A stretch of DNA of 64,000 nucleotides, from contig JBBIUV010000015.1 in the NCBI GenBank assembly GCA_037440065.1, positions 248,001 to 312,000 on the forward strand. The letters are read 5' to 3'. The notes beneath the pieces are model-generated. The model ran no database searches, was not told where the DNA came from, and worked only from the letters and a program-made list of their open reading frames with translations. The stretch is from UBA1563 sp037440065 (lineage in GTDB: Bacteria > Bacteroidota > Ignavibacteria > Ignavibacteriales > Ignavibacteriaceae). Positions 27,504 to 36,803 of this stretch are shown here, piece after piece (positions within the stretch are counted from its first letter, which is position 1; every line of letters starts with the position of its first letter). The position numbers were made by a program, and so were the translations under genes.

Positions 27504-27970
27504 GTCCGAAAAAAGTTGGCGACTCAATAATGACCATGACCGAACTGGTGCTGCCGCAGCATACCAATCAACTTGGGAATTTGCTCGGCGGACAATTAAT
27601 GCATTGGATAGATATTTGTGCAGCTCTGTGTGCTGCTAAACATTCGCAGCATGTTTGCGTGACTGCTTCCGTAGATAGCATCGATTTTCATCATCCTATT
27701 AAACTTGGTCAGGCTGTTACTCTGGTAGCTTCGGTAAATAGAGTATTCAAAACTTCTTTGGAAATTGGAGTAAAAGTTTTTGCAGAATCTTTCAGAGAAG
27801 GCAAACGAGTTCACACAAATTCCGCTTACCTTACCTTTGTAAGCGTTGATAATGATGCCAAACCGGTTGAAGCTGTTAAAGTAATTCCGGAAACCGATGA
27901 CGAAAAGAGAAGATTTGAAAAGGCATTACATAGAAGAGATGCAAGGCTTGCTGAAAAGAAAAGTCATTAA
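27500..27970 (+). CDS. Hotdog-fold acyl-CoA thioesterase (YciA-like)
   Basis: The 156-residue protein shows the single hotdog domain of the acyl-CoA hydrolase family: PQHTNQLGNLLGGQLMHWIDICAALCAAKH, then DSIDFHHPIKLGQAVTLVASVNRVFKTSLEIGVKV. The Asn/Gly/Gln loop and the Asp of MHWID match YciA-type enzymes that cleave acyl-CoA. It starts inside the bamD stop (ATGA) and its 3' end overlaps the next gene by about 32 bases. Confidence 0.88.
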   Translation: MSPKKVGDSIMTMTELVLPQHTNQLGNLLGGQLMHWIDICAALCAAKHSQHVCVTASVDSIDFHHPIKLGQAVTLVASVNRVFKTSLEIGVKVFAESFREGKRVHTNSAYLTFVSVDNDAKPVEAVKVIPETDDEKRRFEKALHRRDARLAEKKSH

Positions 27971-30065
27971 CAGTTCTCTTATCGTCTTTATGCTTTACCA
28001 GAGCGGAGCTGCACAAATTCCTATTAATGGGTTTTGCAAATACTCGGTTTTTCCGGTGAACGGAAAATATTCAAGAATGTTTGCACTTAACTTTAATCAA
28101 GATTCCTATTCCGATCTGCTACTTATCGGTGGAGAGAAAAGTCATTTTACAAATATTGCAGGGAAGGGAAGCGATCATTTTTTAGAAACGTATTCTTCCT
28201 CTTTTTCGCCTGAAATTTCCACTTTTATTTCCTACTTCGATAAATTCGATAAAATTCCCAAATATGCTTTTGTTTCACGCAAACACAAAAAAGCCGGCTG
28301 GGTGAATGTATCGGTTTCAGGAAGTGTCTCCTCAGTGCGACAAATTTTATTCAATTCTTTTCCCGATGTGCTAAATCAAGCTGATTTTAACTCCGATGGA
28401 AAAAACGAATTACTCATTTCAGGTCCTGCGTTTGACGGAATTTCAATTTTGAAAAACAGCAACACAAAAATTGAAGAAAATAAAGTACAAAAAGGTGTTG
28501 CTTATTCTCAATCCGTTGCGGTTGATTTAAATAGCGATTCTTACCCCGATATTGCCGCATTTAATCTCAACAACAATTCTCTTCAGTTTTTTTACAATAA
28601 TAGCAGAAGTGAATTCAGGCTGGTGAGAACCATCGAAATGCAAAATCCAATTTTTTCATTGCAGGCGTTTGATTTTAACGGTGACTCTTATCCCGATCTT
28701 TTTTGCATTTGCGGAAATGAATTAAAAGTAATCTATGGGGATTCAGTCTCCGGTTATAGCAGAACCGAAAATATTGTAACAAATCTTAAACCCGATAAAT
28801 TTATTTGGGGAGATTTTAACAGGGACGGTAAGTTCGATATCGCTTATTTGTCGTATGGGGACGGAACGCAACTTTCTCAAGTCTCAGTTTTGTTCCAAAA
28901 AAGTAATGGTTCGTTCTATCCCGAAATAACTTACCTTCAAAAGAAAGGATTAAACGATCTCATTCCTTTTTATACCAAATTTGTTTACGGTTTTGCATCA
29001 ATTTCTTCTGATGGGAATATTTATTTCGTCACGAATGTTTCTTCTTTTGGTGAAGCTACTGATTTGGTCTTTGGGAACATTCCTTCTTCTCTTTCACTTT
29101 TCGATAATGGAAAGGATGGGATAAGCGACCTTTGTCTTTATAATTCTGATAAAGGACTTTGCACCTTTGTGCTTAGGGGAAAAGACGGACTTCCATCAAC
29201 ATTGTTTTCTCAAAAGATTAACGGAAAATATTCGTCTATGTTAATTGATGATGTTGATAAATCCCATAAAGGAATTTATTTCTATAATGTGGATGAGAGA
29301 ACGATCGAATATTTATTGATAGACTTTAATACTTTCAAAGTTAAAAGAGATTTCTTGTATGTGGATAGCGGCATAAAAGATTGCCGGCTGATGAAAAGCC
29401 CTCCCGGAACCAGAGCCGATGTTGTGACTGTCTATTCTGATGACGACAAACTATTTTATTCATCTTTTACTTATAAAAACTTTCGTTATTCAATTGCTAC
29501 TGCTACGTTAAGAACCGGGAAACTCCTTGATGCAAAGATTGATGCAAAAGGGGATATCTACTACTGGACAAAAGGGAACGGCAAAGCTGATTTGGTTTAT
29601 GCTTCCTTTAAAAATCCCGTTTTTGTTAAAACGATTCATACCGTTGAGTATGATTCACTCTTTCAATCAAAAAATTTCCTTGCCGATATTTATAGCACCG
29701 GAGAAGAGTTTGTTTTTACGGCTATTTCCAACAATCAATCGAATTATTTTTTTGTTGGTAATAGTAAATTTCACAAAGTTTTAAAAAAACCGGTTATTGC
29801 AAAAACTTTTTTATCAACCGACTCCCGAATAGATTATTTTGGAAAATATTCCGGAGATGGTTCAAAACGGTTTGTTATTTATTCTGCCAATACAAAAAAT
29901 TTTCTTTCTGCCGGCGTGAACAGACATACCGGTTTGTTCGGAATTCAGAATTTAACCGAAGTTACTGGTGTTGGAAATTTCTCTGTGGATAAATTCAGCG
30001 CCAACAATTGGTATCTGCTTTATACAAACAGAAATGAAAATTGCGTGAGTTTGAAAAAGTTATGA
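27939..30065 (+). CDS. Secreted FG-GAP/VCBS repeat beta-propeller protein
   Basis: The 708-residue protein has repeated calcium-binding-like motifs DxNxDxxxD: NFNQDSYSDLLLIG, DFNSDGKNELLISG, DLNSDSYPDIAAF, DFNGDSYPDLFCI and DFNRDGKFDIAYL. These define integrin-like FG-GAP/VCBS propeller blades in surface proteins. The N-terminus gives a signal peptide (VINSSLIVFMLYQSGAAQ). ATG at 27939 (MQGLLKRKV) is preferred over 27897; both overlap the thioesterase gene. It lacks a recognisable T9SS tail. Its stop overlaps the start of the metalloprotease gene, indicating translational coupling. Partner and ligand are unknown. Confidence 0.8.
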   Translation: MQGLLKRKVINSSLIVFMLYQSGAAQIPINGFCKYSVFPVNGKYSRMFALNFNQDSYSDLLLIGGEKSHFTNIAGKGSDHFLETYSSSFSPEISTFISYFDKFDKIPKYAFVSRKHKKAGWVNVSVSGSVSSVRQILFNSFPDVLNQADFNSDGKNELLISGPAFDGISILKNSNTKIEENKVQKGVAYSQSVAVDLNSDSYPDIAAFNLNNNSLQFFYNNSRSEFRLVRTIEMQNPIFSLQAFDFNGDSYPDLFCICGNELKVIYGDSVSGYSRTENIVTNLKPDKFIWGDFNRDGKFDIAYLSYGDGTQLSQVSVLFQKSNGSFYPEITYLQKKGLNDLIPFYTKFVYGFASISSDGNIYFVTNVSSFGEATDLVFGNIPSSLSLFDNGKDGISDLCLYNSDKGLCTFVLRGKDGLPSTLFSQKINGKYSSMLIDDVDKSHKGIYFYNVDERTIEYLLIDFNTFKVKRDFLYVDSGIKDCRLMKSPPGTRADVVTVYSDDDKLFYSSFTYKNFRYSIATATLRTGKLLDAKIDAKGDIYYWTKGNGKADLVYASFKNPVFVKTIHTVEYDSLFQSKNFLADIYSTGEEFVFTAISNNQSNYFFVGNSKFHKVLKKPVIAKTFLSTDSRIDYFGKYSGDGSKRFVIYSANTKNFLSAGVNRHTGLFGIQNLTEVTGVGNFSVDKFSANNWYLLYTNRNENCVSLKKL

Positions 30066-31720
30066 AATTTTTTATTACTACATTAATTTTCACAGTTGGA
30101 TTGTCGGCTCAATCAAAGCTTGATTCTCTCTACAATAAGTATATCGCATTTCATCAAAAAGAAGTACAAACACTTACAAATGATGTTACTCCGCAAGAAA
30201 ACGTGAAGTGTAGTTTTGGTATAGAAAATGCCGTTAGACTTGGAATTAAATCTTTTTCTCCCGCGCAGCAAAAAGTTTTAAAGTCGATGTTCATTCGCCC
30301 GGAACTTGATACAAGCATTGTTTCGCCATCGGGGTTTTTCAGAATTCATTTTAATAAAGTTACCGATGCACCAACTTATGATGTAAATCAATTGGCAATT
30401 GCATTGGACTCATCTTATTCGTTTGAAGTAAATACTTTGGGATTTCTCCCCCCGCCGCGAGACCTTGGCAACGGAGGTGATGATAAATATGATATTTACA
30501 TTTATAAGATGGGGCGCGGAATCTACGGCAACACAAACTCCGAAGAAGAAATTTCTCCTAGTTCAAAAACTTTTTATTCTTATATCGATATGGATAATAG
30601 TTTTTCCGGTTATCCTACTACCGGAATTCTTGCAGCAAAGGTAACCGCCGCACACGAACTTCATCATGCAATCCAAATCGGAAATTATATATTACGCCAA
30701 ACAGAAACTGAAATTGTTGATCTCTATTTTTATGAGTTAACTTCAACTTCGATGGAAGAATTCGTTTTTGATGAAGTCAACGATTACTATTATTACTTTA
30801 AAACCGGAGGCTACTTTAATTTCACGGATAAAGCATTTGCCTCCAACGAAGGGTACAATCTTGCCCTTTGGAATATCTTTTTAAAAGACAAATTTAATTA
30901 TCATGTCATCTGGCGGCAGTGGGAATTAATGAAATCGTTTAGAGCCCTTGAATCGATTAACAGAAGTTTGATTGAAGTTGAATCATCTTTTCTTGAAGCA
31001 TATAAAGAATTTGGACTGTGGACCTTTTACACAAATTACCGCACCGTACCGGGAAAGTTTTTTGAAGAAGCGGCAAGCTATCCATTAATTAAACCTTTTA
31101 TGACTCTTACCTCTTTTAGCAGCTCAACTCCAATTCAAATAAATGCATTTGTTACCTCGAACTCTTATTTAAAAGTGATCAATCCATCCACATTTCCAAA
31201 AGATACGCTTTACTTTGTTTTTTCTAATTTTGAGCTGGAAAGCGGAATGAACTATCTTACAAAAACTTTCCCTGCAACCTTAAAACTAAGTACAGTCAAG
31301 CTAGATGGATACACTTCTCTTACTGATGGTTATTACTATTTGTTCAATACGGACAATCCCTTTCTTTGGAAAAATTCTTCTATAATAAACAATATTGTTA
31401 TTCCCGATAGCCAAATAGTCTATGCATTTACTAAAACTCCGTTTCCTTCGCCATTCCGTTACGGGAAGAATGATTTTCTAAAAATTCCTTTTGTTGGTAA
31501 TTTTAACGAAGAGGTTTCGTTGAGGATTTATTCAATTTCAATGGACGTTGTTTTTGAGAAAACCATAACTCTTTTTCGTGATCCGATAAAAGGTGAAGCT
31601 GTGGTTGAGTGGAACGGATTGAACAGCAAAAACGAAAAATTGGCGAGCGGGGTATATGTCTATTTTATAAAATCACCGGAGCGGACAGCTTTGGGAAAAT
31701 TGGTAATATTAAATGAGTAG
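30062..31720 (+). CDS. Secreted zinc metalloprotease (MXAN_6640-like) with T9SS/FlgD-like tail
   Basis: The 552-residue protein has a signal peptide (MKFFITTLIFTVGLSAQ) and a zinc motif HELHH at 198-202 in TAAHELHHAIQIGNY. A downstream Glu-rich helix (ELTSTSMEEFVFDEVNDYY) could supply the third ligand. The fold resembles the MXAN_6640 putative metalloprotease family. The C-terminal 80 residues (SLRIYSISMDVVFEKTI, then SGVYVYFIKSPERTALGKLVIL) form an Ig-like FlgD/T9SS type-A sorting domain without the NYPNPFNP opening. ATG 30062 overlaps the previous stop, and its end overlaps ccmA by 8 bases. Confidence 0.8.
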   Translation: MKFFITTLIFTVGLSAQSKLDSLYNKYIAFHQKEVQTLTNDVTPQENVKCSFGIENAVRLGIKSFSPAQQKVLKSMFIRPELDTSIVSPSGFFRIHFNKVTDAPTYDVNQLAIALDSSYSFEVNTLGFLPPPRDLGNGGDDKYDIYIYKMGRGIYGNTNSEEEISPSSKTFYSYIDMDNSFSGYPTTGILAAKVTAAHELHHAIQIGNYILRQTETEIVDLYFYELTSTSMEEFVFDEVNDYYYYFKTGGYFNFTDKAFASNEGYNLALWNIFLKDKFNYHVIWRQWELMKSFRALESINRSLIEVESSFLEAYKEFGLWTFYTNYRTVPGKFFEEAASYPLIKPFMTLTSFSSSTPIQINAFVTSNSYLKVINPSTFPKDTLYFVFSNFELESGMNYLTKTFPATLKLSTVKLDGYTSLTDGYYYLFNTDNPFLWKNSSIINNIVIPDSQIVYAFTKTPFPSPFRYGKNDFLKIPFVGNFNEEVSLRIYSISMDVVFEKTITLFRDPIKGEAVVEWNGLNSKNEKLASGVYVYFIKSPERTALGKLVILNE

Positions 31721-32363
31721 TTTTGAATTACAAGCGGAAAACATTTCAAAAGTCTTTGGACGAAGATTGATTTTTAAAGATGTCGATTTTTCTTGCAAGG
31801 GCAATGGAATTTACGGCATCTCTGGTCCTAACGGTTCTGGGAAATCAACCTTTTTGAAGATTATAACCGGAATTATCTCACCAACCAAAGGGAAAGTCAC
31901 TCATTATTTTGACGGGAAGCTAATAGAATCTGAAGATTTACACAATTTTATTGGTTTTGTCGCCCCGTATGTGATCTTGTACGATGAATTCACTGCGGTA
32001 GAAAATATTCACTTTTTTTCAAAGATAAGAGGCATTAACTTTACGCAGGAAAAATTAGATTTTCTCTTTCAACATTTTGGCTTATTCGACAGGAAAAACG
32101 ACCTGGTTAAAGGTTATTCGTCCGGGATGAAACAACGGCTGAAGTTTATCTTCGCTTTAATTCATTCACCTAAAATCCTTTTCTTTGATGAACCTACTTC
32201 GAATTTAGATAATTCCGGTAAAGAAAAAGTTTACCAAACTGTAAAAGAAGAATCGCAGAACAACATTGTTATTATCGCTTCAAACGAAGACAGCGATTTG
32301 GCGATCTGTTCTTCCGTTTTAGAGTTACAAGATTTTAAAAATTCAAAAACAGATAACAAATAA
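31713..32363 (+). CDS. ccmA: Cytochrome c biogenesis ABC ATPase CcmA
   Basis: The 216-residue ATPase has Walker A SGPNGSGKST, signature YSSGMKQRLKFIFAL and Walker B KILFFDEPTSNLD. Taken alone it is a generic ABC subunit. It is called CcmA because ccmB follows by 4 bases and then ccmC, D, E, F. In the Ccm pathway CcmAB uses ATP to release haem-loaded CcmE from CcmCD. The ATG overlaps the metalloprotease gene. Confidence 0.88.
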   Translation: MSSFELQAENISKVFGRRLIFKDVDFSCKGNGIYGISGPNGSGKSTFLKIITGIISPTKGKVTHYFDGKLIESEDLHNFIGFVAPYVILYDEFTAVENIHFFSKIRGINFTQEKLDFLFQHFGLFDRKNDLVKGYSSGMKQRLKFIFALIHSPKILFFDEPTSNLDNSGKEKVYQTVKEESQNNIVIIASNEDSDLAICSSVLELQDFKNSKTDNK

Positions 32364-32367
32364 CTTA

Positions 32368-33027
32368 ATGTCGGCTTACGCATTATTTAAAAAAGATTTA
32401 GCGTCCGAACTTCGCACCCGTTACGCGATCAACTCACTTGTGATGTTTATTGTGGTAACGATCAGTGTAATATTATTTTCGATCGGGAATGAGAAGATCA
32501 GCGATTTTCTTTCCGGCGGACTTTTTTGGGTGGTGATATTTTTCTCAGCAATGTCGGGGTTATCCCGCGCATTTGTATCGGAAGAAGAAAGAGGAACAAC
32601 GTTAACGCTGCAGCTTATCGCATCGCCAACAACTATTTTCAGCGGAAAATTGTTGTTCAATCTGATCCTGGTTTTTGCGATGAATATTGTAATTGCAGCG
32701 CTTTATTCAACTCTGTTTGAAGCGTTTGTTATTAAAAATGTCTCTCTTTTCCTTTACGCTTTTATCCTTGGAAATATCGGTATTGCAATAGCATCAACGC
32801 TTATCGCTTCGATAATTGCCAAAGCTAGTTCAAAGGGAACGCTTTACCCGGTTTTGTCGTTTCCAATATTACTGCCGTTAATGTTAACGTTGATCGATTT
32901 AACAAAACAGGCAATGGATACTACAACGTTCAGCAGCAGTTATGTTGAACTAGCAATCCTCGGTTGTTACGATGTTGTAATGATTGCGGCTTCGTTTATG
33001 TTGTTTGATTTTATCTGGAAAGATTAA
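32368..33027 (+). CDS. ccmB: Haem exporter membrane subunit CcmB
   Basis: The 219-residue protein has six membrane helices and the CcmB signature at the N-terminus (KKDLASELRTRYAINSLVMF, then FWVVIFFSAMSGLSRAFVSEEERGTTL and SPTTIFSGKLLFN). It is the membrane partner of CcmA and lies 4 bases after it. Length matches the family. Confidence 0.93.
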   Translation: MSAYALFKKDLASELRTRYAINSLVMFIVVTISVILFSIGNEKISDFLSGGLFWVVIFFSAMSGLSRAFVSEEERGTTLTLQLIASPTTIFSGKLLFNLILVFAMNIVIAALYSTLFEAFVIKNVSLFLYAFILGNIGIAIASTLIASIIAKASSKGTLYPVLSFPILLPLMLTLIDLTKQAMDTTTFSSSYVELAILGCYDVVMIAASFMLFDFIWKD

Positions 33028-33058
33028 TGTTTATTTCAATCACAAATAAGAAACTGTT

Positions 33059-33757
33059 ATGATTTGGAAGATTGTTCTTTTTCTCTTATTAGCTTTTGTA
33101 TCGGTAGCCGGAATAGCTTTCCCCATTGTTGTTAAACCGGAACACTGGTATGAATTCCCAATGATTATGGGACTTGGCGAAAACGCAAAAATTATTTTTT
33201 TCCACGTTCCAACCGCATGGCTTACGGTAATCGCGTTTTTCATGTCAACCGTTTACAGCGTAAAATATCTCCGCAATAAAGACCTTGTCGATGATATTAA
33301 AGCGCACAGCGCCGCTCAAATTGGAATGGTCTTCTGTATTTTAGCAACGATTACAGGAGCTGTTTGGGCAAAATTTGCTTGGGGTTCTTATTGGAGCTGG
33401 GACCCAAGACAGACAAGTATTTTTGCATTACTTTTAATTTACGGTGCATTGTTCGCACTTCGCTCTGCAGTTGAAGTTGAAGAAAAACGTGCCGCGCTAT
33501 CGGCAGTTTATTCGATCATCGCTTTTGTAACGGTTCCGTTTTTCATTTTTATTATGCCAAGAATTATGAGGGGATTACATCCCGGTTCTGCTGATGACAC
33601 AAACGCCGGAACAGTAGTTAATTTTAAAATGAACGGAAACATGCTGCTCATTTTCTTCCTTTCGTTAATAGGATTTACCATTTTATATTATTGGATGTGG
33701 TATGTGGGTTATAAGTCAATGCTTTATAAAGAAAAATTAAATAAACAATATCATTGA
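33059..33757 (+). CDS. ccmC: Haem handling protein CcmC
   Basis: The 232-residue protein has six helices with the tryptophan-rich WWD-type motif WGSYWSWDPRQTS in a periplasmic loop. Conserved histidines flank it (FFHVPTAWLT, and one in RIMRGLHPGS). CcmC attaches haem to CcmE. It is followed by the small ccmD gene after 5 bases. Confidence 0.93.
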   Translation: MIWKIVLFLLLAFVSVAGIAFPIVVKPEHWYEFPMIMGLGENAKIIFFHVPTAWLTVIAFFMSTVYSVKYLRNKDLVDDIKAHSAAQIGMVFCILATITGAVWAKFAWGSYWSWDPRQTSIFALLLIYGALFALRSAVEVEEKRAALSAVYSIIAFVTVPFFIFIMPRIMRGLHPGSADDTNAGTVVNFKMNGNMLLIFFLSLIGFTILYYWMWYVGYKSMLYKEKLNKQYH

Positions 33758-33762
33758 GGTGA

Positions 33763-33912
33763 ATGTTGGAAGAGTTCCTTTCAAAAAATGCAATTTACAT
33801 CGTTATGATCATCGTCCTTATCGTTTGGGCGGGAGTCTTTGGATTTTTATTTGCACTAAATAATCGGATCAAAAATATAGAAAAAGAGATAGAAGGAGAT
33901 AAAGGAAAATGA
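33763..33912 (+). CDS. ccmD: CcmD-like small membrane protein (49 residues)
   Basis: A 49-codon frame from ATG 33763 lies exactly between ccmC and ccmE. It starts 5 bases after the ccmC stop, with GAGGTGA as ribosome-binding site, and its TGA overlaps the ccmE ATG. It codes for a short leader, one hydrophobic helix (AIYIVMIIVLIVWAGVFGFLF) and a charged tail (NRIKNIEKEIEGDKGK), the CcmD layout. CcmD is needed for release of haem-bearing CcmE from CcmC. Position and topology make the call; sequence conservation in this family is low. Confidence 0.82.
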   Translation: MLEEFLSKNAIYIVMIIVLIVWAGVFGFLFALNNRIKNIEKEIEGDKGK

Positions 33913-34298
33913 AAAATAAATATATCTTCGGCGGAGTAATTGCCGTCGTTTTTCTTGGCATGATGATTTTCTTATTCACGAAAAGCAACATACAGTACGA
34001 AAGCGATTTCGTTAAAGTAATGTCCAGCGATCGAACTATTAAAGCTACTGGAAGCTGGGTAAAAGAAAAAAGTTATGAAGTGAATAAATCTGAAAGAACG
34101 TTTGCCTTTTACATGAAAGATGCTACCGGACGCGAAATGAAAGTTATTTATTCCGGAACCATTCCGAATAATTTTGAATCAGCCCAAAGTATTGTTGTTA
34201 CCGGGCAGTATAAAAACGGAAATTTCCATGCAAAAGATATTTTGACTAAATGTCCTTCAAAATATCAAGACAAACAAAACGCGGCCGCAAACTCGTAA
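33909..34298 (+). CDS. ccmE: Haem chaperone CcmE, CxxxY variant
   Basis: The 129-residue protein has an N-terminal membrane anchor and an OB-fold domain (KATGSWVKEKSYEV, then MKVIYSGTIPNNFESAQSIVVTGQYKNGNFHAKDIL). In classical CcmE the haem is bound covalently by His in an HxxxY motif. Here the equivalent position reads CPSKY, with Cys115 and Tyr119, so this is the Cys-type CcmE known from Desulfovibrio and archaea (System I*). It overlaps ccmD by 4 bases and precedes ccmF by 30. Confidence 0.92.
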   Translation: MKNKYIFGGVIAVVFLGMMIFLFTKSNIQYESDFVKVMSSDRTIKATGSWVKEKSYEVNKSERTFAFYMKDATGREMKVIYSGTIPNNFESAQSIVVTGQYKNGNFHAKDILTKCPSKYQDKQNAAANS

Positions 34299-34328
34299 AT
34301 TTGAAATTAAACCCTTAAAGGAGTTCAT

Positions 34329-36731
34329 ATGGCAGGCAGTATATTAACTACGCTCGCGCTTGCATTAAGTATTTTTTCCATGGTAATGTATTTCTTTACG
34401 TACCGTGGTGCAAAAAATACGCTTAATATTGCACGGATGTCTTATCATGCAATGGCGATGCTTGTTATCATTGCATCAGCGTTTCTGATGTATTTGATCA
34501 TCACGCATCAATATCAATACGAATATGTTTACAGTTACAGTAATGACGATCTACCTTTCGGATTCTTGCTCTCTACTTTTTGGGCGGGTCAGCAGGGAAG
34601 TTTTATGTTGTGGCTTTTTGTTACCGCATTGATCGGAGTTTTTCTCCAATCTTATACCGGAAAAAGAGATGATCTTGAACCGCGTGTAATGATGTTCTTT
34701 ACTTTGGCAACAACATTTTTACTCGCAATGGTTTCTCCGTTGTTGAAAAATCCTTTTGCTTATATTTGGGCGGAGCCGATGTTTCTTGAAGTTGCGAAAA
34801 TTAATCCGGCATATTTTAACGCTCCGTTTATGCAGAATTTTATGTTCAACGATCCAAACTCGGGACAAAATTTTGTTAAGATGAGCAAAGACCTTTACGC
34901 AACTTTGCAAGGCTCCGGAATTTCCGTAAATCAATTTATCATTCATGGAAAGGGATTGAATCCTCTGTTACAAAACTTCTGGATGCAAATTCATCCGCCG
35001 ATTCTTTTTACCGGATTTGCGATGACCACCGTTCCTTTTTCATTTGCAATGGCTGCTCTCTTAAAAAATGATTACAAAGATTGGGTTCGTCAATCTTTCC
35101 CATGGATTTTAGCTGGTTCAGGTATTCTTGGACTCGGGATTATGCTCGGCGGTTATTGGGCATATGGAGTTCTCGGCTGGGGCGGTTACTGGGCCTGGGA
35201 TCCGGTTGAAAACGCAAGTTTAGTTCCCTGGCTTATTAGTCTTGCCGCAATTCATACCATGATCGTGCAACGCAAGACACAATCAAAAGGGGGCTTCGGA
35301 AAATTTGTTAAGACTAACTTACTGCTTTCAATTCTTGCTTATGTAATGGTTCTCTATTCAACGTTTTTAACAAGAAGCGGAGTTCTTGGCGATGCTTCCG
35401 TTCATTCGTTTGTTGATCCGGGAGCGATCGTTTATCTCTTCCTAATCATCTTTGTAGCTACATTCCTTGTTCTTGGAGTAGGAATGATCATTTACCGCTG
35501 GAAATATCTTGAATCTCAAATTGTTGATGAAGAGAATTTGCTTGCGCGTGAACTGGCTTTATTTACAGCCACGGTCACTTTAGGAGCTTCGGCATTGATC
35601 GTTGCAGTTGGTACTTCTGCCCCGATTTTCAAACAGTCGGTTGAAACGAGATTTTATAACGAGATGCACGTTCCTCTTGCAATTATTATCGGACTGTTAA
35701 ACGGATTTAGTTTCTTATTGAAATGGAGACATTCATCAGGCGAAGATATTTTGAAGAAATCTAAATTCTCCCTTATCGCAACAGGAGTTTTTGCGCTGCT
35801 GATAATTCTTTTCGGAAAAGTTTACGACATTATGATGATCTTGCTTTCTATTTCAGCAGCGTTCGCCCTTTTTGTTAATGCTGAAATTGCATACAAAATC
35901 TTTACCGGAAACAAAAAGATGCTCGGCGCGTATATCTCGCATATCGGTTTTTCACTTTTTTTGCTTGGAGTTGTCGGTTCGGCGGCTTATTCAAAGCAGT
36001 TTGAAGTTGATTTAACAAAAGGAAAACCGGTTAATGTTTTAGGACATACATTGGAATTTACCGGGTATAATCCGATAGAGAATAATACGAAGTATGAATT
36101 CAACGTTAGCATAAAAGATCTTGACGGCGGAGAAGCCCGAGTGATTAAGCCTATAATGTTCATTAGCACTTTTAACAACAGTTTAATGCGTGAGCCTGAT
36201 ATTTTGGAAGGCTTTACAAAAGATTTTTACGTAACCCCTCTATCTTATGAAGACGGATCAAATGCAGAGAATAAACCGCAAGGAAATGCCGTTATCTTAA
36301 TGCCGAACGAAAAAACTTCGATCGAGGGAGCCCAATTAACGTACACGGATTTCATCAAACCCGATATGTCCGTTATGATGGGGGGCGGAAACTTCCAAAT
36401 GGGAGCGAAACTTACCGTCACTAAAAACGGTAAAACAGAAACCATTGAAGCATTGATGAAAAAGGAAGCGCAGGGTGTAACTTTTGTTCCTGTTGAATTA
36501 AAAGATGCCGACCTTAGAGTTGAATTGACTAAGATTGATCCAACTACAAAAAAAGCCGAACTTATTGTTGGTAAACTTTCAGCGCCGGTCTCAACAACTC
36601 AACCGCAGGAAGTTCTTGCGATTAACGCAAGCACCAAACCATTTATTAGTCTGGTGTGGATTGGCGTTGCAATCGCGGTTATCGGATTCTTCGTTTCTAC
36701 GCTTAGAAGATTGAAAGAGTCCTGGGCATAA
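34329..36731 (+). CDS. ccmF: Haem lyase subunit CcmF
   Basis: The 800-residue protein has about 15 membrane helices. The WWD motif is WGGYWAWDPVENASLVPWL, with FWMQIHPPILFTGFA before it and FLTRSGVLGDASVHSF after it. A large soluble domain lies near residues 560-770 before the last helix. CcmF moves haem from CcmE to apocytochrome CxxCH sites. TTAAAGGAG is upstream of the ATG. No ccmH or ccmG gene follows; the cluster ends at a strong terminator. Confidence 0.96.
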   Translation: MAGSILTTLALALSIFSMVMYFFTYRGAKNTLNIARMSYHAMAMLVIIASAFLMYLIITHQYQYEYVYSYSNDDLPFGFLLSTFWAGQQGSFMLWLFVTALIGVFLQSYTGKRDDLEPRVMMFFTLATTFLLAMVSPLLKNPFAYIWAEPMFLEVAKINPAYFNAPFMQNFMFNDPNSGQNFVKMSKDLYATLQGSGISVNQFIIHGKGLNPLLQNFWMQIHPPILFTGFAMTTVPFSFAMAALLKNDYKDWVRQSFPWILAGSGILGLGIMLGGYWAYGVLGWGGYWAWDPVENASLVPWLISLAAIHTMIVQRKTQSKGGFGKFVKTNLLLSILAYVMVLYSTFLTRSGVLGDASVHSFVDPGAIVYLFLIIFVATFLVLGVGMIIYRWKYLESQIVDEENLLARELALFTATVTLGASALIVAVGTSAPIFKQSVETRFYNEMHVPLAIIIGLLNGFSFLLKWRHSSGEDILKKSKFSLIATGVFALLIILFGKVYDIMMILLSISAAFALFVNAEIAYKIFTGNKKMLGAYISHIGFSLFLLGVVGSAAYSKQFEVDLTKGKPVNVLGHTLEFTGYNPIENNTKYEFNVSIKDLDGGEARVIKPIMFISTFNNSLMREPDILEGFTKDFYVTPLSYEDGSNAENKPQGNAVILMPNEKTSIEGAQLTYTDFIKPDMSVMMGGGNFQMGAKLTVTKNGKTETIEALMKKEAQGVTFVPVELKDADLRVELTKIDPTTKKAELIVGKLSAPVSTTQPQEVLAINASTKPFISLVWIGVAIAVIGFFVSTLRRLKESWA

Positions 36732-36754
36732 AATTTAATTTAGAACGATTTAAT

Positions 36755-36788
36755 AAAAAAGCGGTGATCTATTCACCGCTTTTTTGTT
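36755..36788. terminator. Bidirectional terminator after ccmF
   Basis: A 7-bp GC-rich stem (GCGGTGA at 36761-36767 with TCACCGC at 36773-36779) is flanked by A6 and T6, serving both ccmF and the convergent lipoprotein gene. Confidence 0.88.
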
Positions 36789-36803
36789 TTATTCTCATAG
36801 GAT

